From the NCBI GenBank assembly GCA_019690055.1, contig JADGGF010000179.1:1-8395 (forward strand): DNA of 8,395 nt, in the 5' to 3' direction. Position numbers and translations under genes: made by a program. Source of the stretch: Micromonosporaceae bacterium (GTDB taxonomy: Bacteria > Actinomycetota > Actinomycetes > Mycobacteriales > Micromonosporaceae). Below are positions 5,307 through 8,395 of this stretch, one piece after another (positions within the stretch are counted from its first letter, which is position 1; every line of letters starts with the position of its first letter). The notes under the pieces were generated by a model. The model saw only the letters and a program-made list of their open reading frames with translations, was not told the DNA's origin and did no database searches.

Positions 5307-5726
5307 TCACTCCACGCGCCGGCGCCGCGAACATTCGGGGCAGACCCCGAAGAGGTCGATGGTGTGGCTGACCTCGGTGTACCCGTTCTCCGCGGCGACC
5401 CGGTCGGCCCATCGCTCGATCGCCGGCCCGGCGATCTCGACCGTGTTGCCGCACTCCCGGCACACCAGATGGTGGTGGTGCGACGGCCGGTTGCACCGCC
5501 GGTAGAGCTGCTCCCCGCTCGGCAGCCGCATCGTGTCCACCTCGTCGGCCTCGGCGAGCAGCTGCAGGGTGCGGTACACCGTGGTGAGCCCGACCTTGGC
5601 GCCGCGGTCGCGCAGCTCGTGGTAGACCCGCTGCGCGCTCTGGAAGTCGGTCGCCTCGTTGAGGAGGCTGAGGATCAGCGCACGCTGGCGGGTGTTGCGG
5701 CTGGCCCCCGGCACCGTAGGTGTCAC
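5307..5726 (-). CDS. zur: Zinc uptake regulator, Fur family (Zur/FurB)
   Basis: A 139-residue Fur-family repressor, closest in pattern to actinobacterial Zur (FurB), which with Zn(II) bound represses zinc-uptake and alternative ribosomal-protein genes. The N-terminal winged helix contains NTRQRALIL (11-19) and LTTVYRTLQLLAE (47-59). Expected zinc ligands are visible: Asp64, Cys78, His84 and His86 (site 1); CRECG (Cys89, Cys92) with CPEC (Cys129, Cys132) as the structural site; His83, His85, Glu104 and His121 (third site). The GTG start at 5726 has AAGGAG eight bases upstream (complement of 5735-5740). A longer in-frame extension is rejected because family members begin just before the RxTRQR motif. 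No znuABC gene and no AT-rich Zur box is visible nearby, so its targets lie elsewhere. Confidence 0.92.
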   Translation of the reverse strand: MTPTVPGASRNTRQRALILSLLNEATDFQSAQRVYHELRDRGAKVGLTTVYRTLQLLAEADEVDTMRLPSGEQLYRRCNRPSHHHHLVCRECGNTVEIAGPAIERWADRVAAENGYTEVSHTIDLFGVCPECSRRRRVE

Positions 5727-5864
5727 CGATGTTTCTCCTTGGCCCGACCGGCAGCGGCGGCAACCCGTTCGGCCGGTGGCCGCCGGCCCAAGTCTACGGG
5801 CGCCGGCACCGGCCAGCCAGGCACGCCGAGCGGGCATCGGGTCACGCCGAGAACAAGCAGGCGG

Positions 5865-5885
5865 GACCCGGCCCGGGCCGGGGTC
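5865..5885 (-). terminator. GC-rich hairpin at the 3' end of the DCC-family gene
   Basis: CCCGGCCC (5867-5874) is directly followed by its reverse complement GGGCCGGG (5875-5882), a 16-base perfect palindrome. GAC/GTC flanks extend the stem with one bulge. It overlaps the minus-strand stop codon (5884-5886). It probably acts as a terminator or mRNA 3'-end structure; no U-run follows. Confidence 0.5.
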
Positions 5886-6288
5886 AGCGCACCGGACGCG
5901 GCAGTTCACAGGCGGCGGTGCCGCCGGGGAAACGGTGCCGGTGGCGGGCGACCCACCGGTAGGCCGGCCAGGCCAGGGCCACCACGGCCCGCCGGGCCAA
6001 TACCCAGCCGAGCAGGCGCCAGACGAGGCCCCGCCGACCGACGACAGTACGCAGCAGGTCGGCGATCGCCGCCGGCCCGGCGCTCACCCGCTCCCCGGAC
6101 ACGTACTGGACCGCCTCCGCGCACTCGGCGGCCGTGACGCCCAGCGGGGTCAGGTCGACCGCCTGCCACGCCACGATTTGGACGGGCGGGCGTACGCGGC
6201 GGCGCAGGAACTGCGCGCACCGCGTGCAGAAGCCGCAGTCGCCGTCGTACAGGAAGACGGCGCCGGGGGCCGGGTGCGACGAGGTCAC
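5884..6288 (-). CDS. DCC-family (DUF393) thiol-disulfide oxidoreductase-like protein
   Basis: A 134-residue protein with the signature YDGDCGFC (14-21) of the DCC/DUF393 family, a thioredoxin-like fold with a CxxC pair (Cys18, Cys21) and here an extra Cys24. Family members are predicted thiol-disulfide oxidoreductases, though few have been studied. The C-terminal half contains an amphipathic to hydrophobic stretch (WRLLGWVLARRAVVALAW) that may touch the membrane. The start chosen is GTG 6288, about 14 residues before the DCC motif; in-frame GTG 6306 is possible. There is no good SD. CAGAAT (complement of 6295-6300) six bases upstream could be a -10 giving a leaderless transcript. The downstream zur gene is separated by 157 bases and a strong hairpin, so the two are probably separate units. 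Confidence 0.85.
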   Translation of the reverse strand: MTSSHPAPGAVFLYDGDCGFCTRCAQFLRRRVRPPVQIVAWQAVDLTPLGVTAAECAEAVQYVSGERVSAGPAAIADLLRTVVGRRGLVWRLLGWVLARRAVVALAWPAYRWVARHRHRFPGGTAACELPRPVR

Positions 6289-6354
6289 CCTTTGATTCTG
6301 CCGCACCCGCCCGGCCCCGGGGGCCGAGCGTGCTGAGGCCGGCTCGCCACCAAC

Positions 6355-6400
6355 GCGCGCTCCCGATGGTCGGGAGTCGCGCTCTGTCCTGAATGGACAG
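6355..6400 (-). terminator. Tandem hairpins downstream of the alcohol dehydrogenase gene
   Basis: Hairpin 1, nearest the gene stop at 6407: CTGTCC (6384-6389), a 5-base loop, GGACAG (6395-6400). Hairpin 2: CTCCCGA (6360-6366), loop TGG, TCGGGAG (6370-6376). Its stem is extended by gcgcg (6355-6359) pairing with cgcgc (6378-6382) around one bulged T, giving 12 pairs. A two-stem terminator for the minus-strand gene is likely. Confidence 0.65.
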
Positions 6401-6406
6401 TTGTGG

Positions 6407-7447
6407 TCAGCGGGTGAGCACCACCTTGAGCGCACCCGTGTCACCCGGATGGGCGAAAACGTCGTAGGCGTCCATGAACTCCCCGAGCGCGAAGCGGTGG
6501 GTGACGAGCCGGCTCGTGTCGAGCTGGCCGGCCGCCACGAGAGCGAGGAGCGACGGCGTCGAGTAGGTGTCGACCAAGCCCGTCGTGATGGTGATGTCCC
6601 GGATCCACAGGTCCTCGAGGTGGAGTGTGGCCGGCTTGCCGTGCACTCCGACATTCGCGACCCGCCCTCCCGGGCGCACGAGCCGGGTGCACAGCTCGAA
6701 GGTCTCGGGGAGGCCGACCGCCTCGACCGCCACGTCCACCCCGAGCCCGTCGGTCACCGCCATGACCCGGGCGACCGGGTCCTCCTGCAGGCTGTTCAGC
6801 GTAATGTCCGCGCCGAACTGCTTGGCCGCGTCGAGCCGGCTCGGCGCGACATCGATGGCGATGATGTGACTGGGGGTGAAGAGCCTGGCCGTCATGACCG
6901 TGGCCAGCCCGATCGGCCCGGCGCCGACAATCGCCACCGTGTCGGCGGGGCGGACCCCGCCGTTGAGGACGCCGACCTCGTAACCCGTGGGCAGGATGTC
7001 GGCGAGCATGAGGATCTGTTCGTCGCTGACGCCATCGGGGATGACGTACGCCGAGTTGTCCGCGAACGGTACCCGGACGTACTCCGCCTGCGTACCGTCG
7101 ATGCGGTGCCCGAGTATCCACCCGCCCCCACCGAGGCACTGACCGTACCGAACCTGCCGGCAGTACCGGCACCGGCCGCAGGCGGTGATGCAGGACACCA
7201 GCACCCGCTGGCCCGGCCGCAACGTCTTGACGCCCGAACCGACATCGACCACCGTGCCGACCGCCTCGTGACCGAGAATCCGACCGTCGGTGACAGCTGG
7301 TACGTCGCCGGCCAGGATGTGCAGATCCGTACCGCAGATCGTGACCGCATTCACCTGCACGATCGCGTCGGTGTCGTCCCGCACGACCGGATCCGGCACT
7401 TCATCCCAGGACTTCCGGCCCGGCCCGTGATAGACAAGTGCACGCAT
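6407..7447 (-). CDS. Zinc-dependent alcohol dehydrogenase (medium-chain dehydrogenase/reductase)
   Basis: A 346-residue MDR-superfamily enzyme predicted to oxidise an alcohol, or reduce an aldehyde or ketone, with a nicotinamide cofactor. Catalytic zinc ligands fit Cys38 (CGTD), His60-Glu61 (GHE) and Asp150, as in bacterial secondary alcohol dehydrogenases. A structural zinc lobe is also present: Cys90, Cys93, Cys96, Cys104. The Rossmann motif GAGPIG is at 175-180, and Asp199 at the end of the second strand favours NAD over NADP. ATG 7447 is chosen because MRALVYHGPG is the usual N-terminus and AGGAGG lies five bases upstream (complement of 7453-7458). An in-frame GTG at 7552 also has AGGAGG at five bases and would add 35 unrelated residues. 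Substrate unknown. A double hairpin follows the stop. Confidence 0.92.
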   Translation of the reverse strand: MRALVYHGPGRKSWDEVPDPVVRDDTDAIVQVNAVTICGTDLHILAGDVPAVTDGRILGHEAVGTVVDVGSGVKTLRPGQRVLVSCITACGRCRYCRQVRYGQCLGGGGWILGHRIDGTQAEYVRVPFADNSAYVIPDGVSDEQILMLADILPTGYEVGVLNGGVRPADTVAIVGAGPIGLATVMTARLFTPSHIIAIDVAPSRLDAAKQFGADITLNSLQEDPVARVMAVTDGLGVDVAVEAVGLPETFELCTRLVRPGGRVANVGVHGKPATLHLEDLWIRDITITTGLVDTYSTPSLLALVAAGQLDTSRLVTHRFALGEFMDAYDVFAHPGDTGALKVVLTR

Positions 7448-7556
7448 CGAAACCTCCTCGTAGCCTGGCCCGGCCACCGTGTCGGCCAGCCGCCACCCTC
7501 CACGCTGTCCGATCGGCCGGCCCGCCATCAGAGCCGAAGGTCCCGTCGGCACGGCA

Positions 7557-7655
7557 ACCTCCTCTATGCCGGGAGCCCTCCAGGCTGGGACCCCTCCTCC
7601 AAGCCGGGACCCTCCAAGCCGGAACCCCGCTGAGCCGGGACCTCCTCTATGCTGG
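7557..7655. repeat. Imperfect GC-rich repeat array between the dehydrogenase and chrA
   Basis: A GCCGGGA-type core recurs at 7568, 7584 (GCTGGGA), 7603, 7618 (GCCGGAA) and 7634, at 15-19 base spacing, usually followed by CCCTCC-like bases. The 16-mer acctcctctatgcYgg flanks the array at 7557-7572 and 7640-7655. On the minus strand these flanks read as AGGAGG, so apparent ribosome-binding sites here may be by-products of the repeat. The rest of the 7448-7763 gap holds only the inverted repeat at 7665-7687. Confidence 0.7.
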
Positions 7656-7664
7656 CGCCGCGCG

Positions 7665-7687
7665 GTCGAGCGGCAGCCCGGCTCGAC
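7665..7687. promoter_or_regulatory. 7-bp inverted repeat in the divergent adh/chrA gap
   Basis: GTCGAGC (7665-7671) and GCTCGAC (7681-7687) are perfect reverse complements separated by nine bases. In a divergent intergenic region this spacing fits a dimeric regulator site, or a hairpin in either leader. No regulator gene is adjacent. The call rests on symmetry and position only. Confidence 0.3.
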
Positions 7688-7763
7688 GCTAGCAGCGGCG
7701 GGGCAGGCGTTCCGGTCCTCGACGCGACGGTCACCGATCCGGTGTACCCGAGGTGAACAGACA

Positions 7764-8395
7764 GTGACGCATCGACACTTTCAGAATAAGGGCCGCAGCT
7801 CCGCATGGGAGGTGGCCTGGCTGTTCCTCCGGCTCGGGTTGGTCGCGTTCGGCGGACCGGCCGCCCACACGGCGATGATGCGCCACGAGCTGGTCCACCG
7901 CCGCGGCTGGGTATCGGACGAGCGGTTCGTGGACCTGATCGGCGCGACGAACCTGATCCCCGGTCCGAACTCGACAGAGCTGGCCATCCACCTCGGCTTC
8001 GACCGGGCGCGCTGGCGCGGGCTGGTGGCGGCCGGCGTCTGCTTCATCCTGCCGGCCGCGCTGATCGTGACGGGGCTCGCCTGGGCGTACGTCCACTATG
8101 GAAACACGCCCGCCGTGGCCGGGCTCCTGTACGGCATCGTGCCGGTCGTCATCGCGATCATCGTCCACGCCCTGGTCGGCCTGGCTCGGGTGGTCATCCG
8201 TGGCGTCTGGTTCGCCGGGTTGGCGCTCGCCGCGCTGGTGGCCTACGCGGTTGGCGTCAACGAGCTGCTGGTGCTCTTCTCCGGCGCGCTGCTGGCACTC
8301 CTGGCCCGCGCCATTCGCCATCCACCCCGCGCGTCCCCCACCCTAGCGGTGGCCCCGCTCATGCTCGGGCAGCCCCTGTGGCCGAACCCCTCGGG
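7764..8395 (+). CDS. chrA: Chromate transporter (ChrA/CHR family), 5' part, cut by the window edge
   Basis: The first 210 codons of a CHR-family membrane protein, which exports chromate by a proton-linked mechanism in characterised members. The N-terminal CHR-domain signatures are clear: FLRLGLVAFGGPAAH (21-35), then RRGWVSDERF, NLIPGPNSTE, LGFDRARWRG and AGVCFILPAA, followed by hydrophobic helices. GTG 7764 is chosen because GAGGTG (7750-7755) lies eight bases upstream. The 20-residue tail before the first helix is hydrophilic. The visible part is one CHR domain; whether it is a short single-domain or long two-domain form cannot be told. It diverges from the alcohol dehydrogenase gene. Some CHR proteins have no proven chromate activity, so the substrate is inferred from family. 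Confidence 0.88.
   Translation, partial: MTHRHFQNKGRSSAWEVAWLFLRLGLVAFGGPAAHTAMMRHELVHRRGWVSDERFVDLIGATNLIPGPNSTELAIHLGFDRARWRGLVAAGVCFILPAALIVTGLAWAYVHYGNTPAVAGLLYGIVPVVIAIIVHALVGLARVVIRGVWFAGLALAALVAYAVGVNELLVLFSGALLALLARAIRHPPRASPTLAVAPLMLGQPLWPNPS

Noticed and set aside
5727..5909. N-terminal extension of Zur to an upstream start
   Set aside because: The extra residues are Arg/Pro/Ala-rich and unlike Fur proteins, whereas GTG 5726 has a well-placed AAGGAG.
6401..7633. Plus-strand open frame (410 codons) opposite the alcohol dehydrogenase
   Set aside because: The minus strand carries complete zinc-ligand and Rossmann motifs; the plus frame gives a His/Arg/Asp-rich product with no recognisable domain.
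7731..8321. Minus-strand open frame (196 codons) opposite chrA
   Set aside because: The plus strand encodes clear CHR-family signatures with an SD; the antisense protein is Gln/Arg/Asp-rich and featureless.

Overview
The window is very GC-rich with strong G/C at third codon positions. It carries a Zur-type (FurB) regulator, type VII secretion (T7SS)-like WXG and EspC-like proteins, a PP2C phosphatase and a single-domain trehalose-phosphatase. Together these indicate an actinomycete chromosome. A Micromonosporaceae-type relative is a reasonable guess but cannot be proven from the sequence. No rRNA, tRNA, insertion sequence or CRISPR array is visible.

Left part, plus strand (1-2795): a PP2C Ser/Thr phosphatase, a HAD-type trehalose-6-phosphate phosphatase (otsB) and a lipoprotein with a C-terminal DUF2135/YfaP-like beta domain. 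Tandem repeats start exactly at the stop codons of the PP2C gene (17-bp unit) and the lipoprotein gene (27-bp unit).

Middle, plus strand (about 2917-5019): a compact T7SS-substrate-like operon. Upstream lie a perfect DnaA-box-like nonamer, a TAnnnT -10 hexamer and an 8-bp inverted repeat. A 31-codon Cys-Pro-Cys leader ORF follows, overlapping the next start by ATGA. Then come a protein with two YbaB-like modules, an ATGA-coupled EspC-like protein with a YxxxD signal, and a WXG-motif protein with two hydrophobic helices. No ESX core gene (EccB/C/D/E, MycP) is in the window, so these look like substrates, chaperones or partners of a secretion system encoded elsewhere. This operon is the best candidate for something poorly described.

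Right part, minus strand (5095-7447): reading leftward from 7447, a zinc-dependent medium-chain alcohol dehydrogenase, a DCC-family (DUF393) CxxC protein, the zinc-uptake regulator Zur, and a 48-residue peptide with one hydrophobic segment. Strong hairpins follow the alcohol dehydrogenase and the DCC gene, and another sits in the convergent gap at 5020-5094. Right edge, plus strand: the 5' part of a chromate-transporter (ChrA) family gene, cut by the window. It diverges from the dehydrogenase across about 316 bases that contain an imperfect GC-rich repeat array and an inverted repeat.

Confidence is high for the PP2C, OtsB, Zur, dehydrogenase and ChrA family calls, moderate for the T7SS-type calls, and low for the promoters and for the functions of the leader ORF and the 48-residue peptide.
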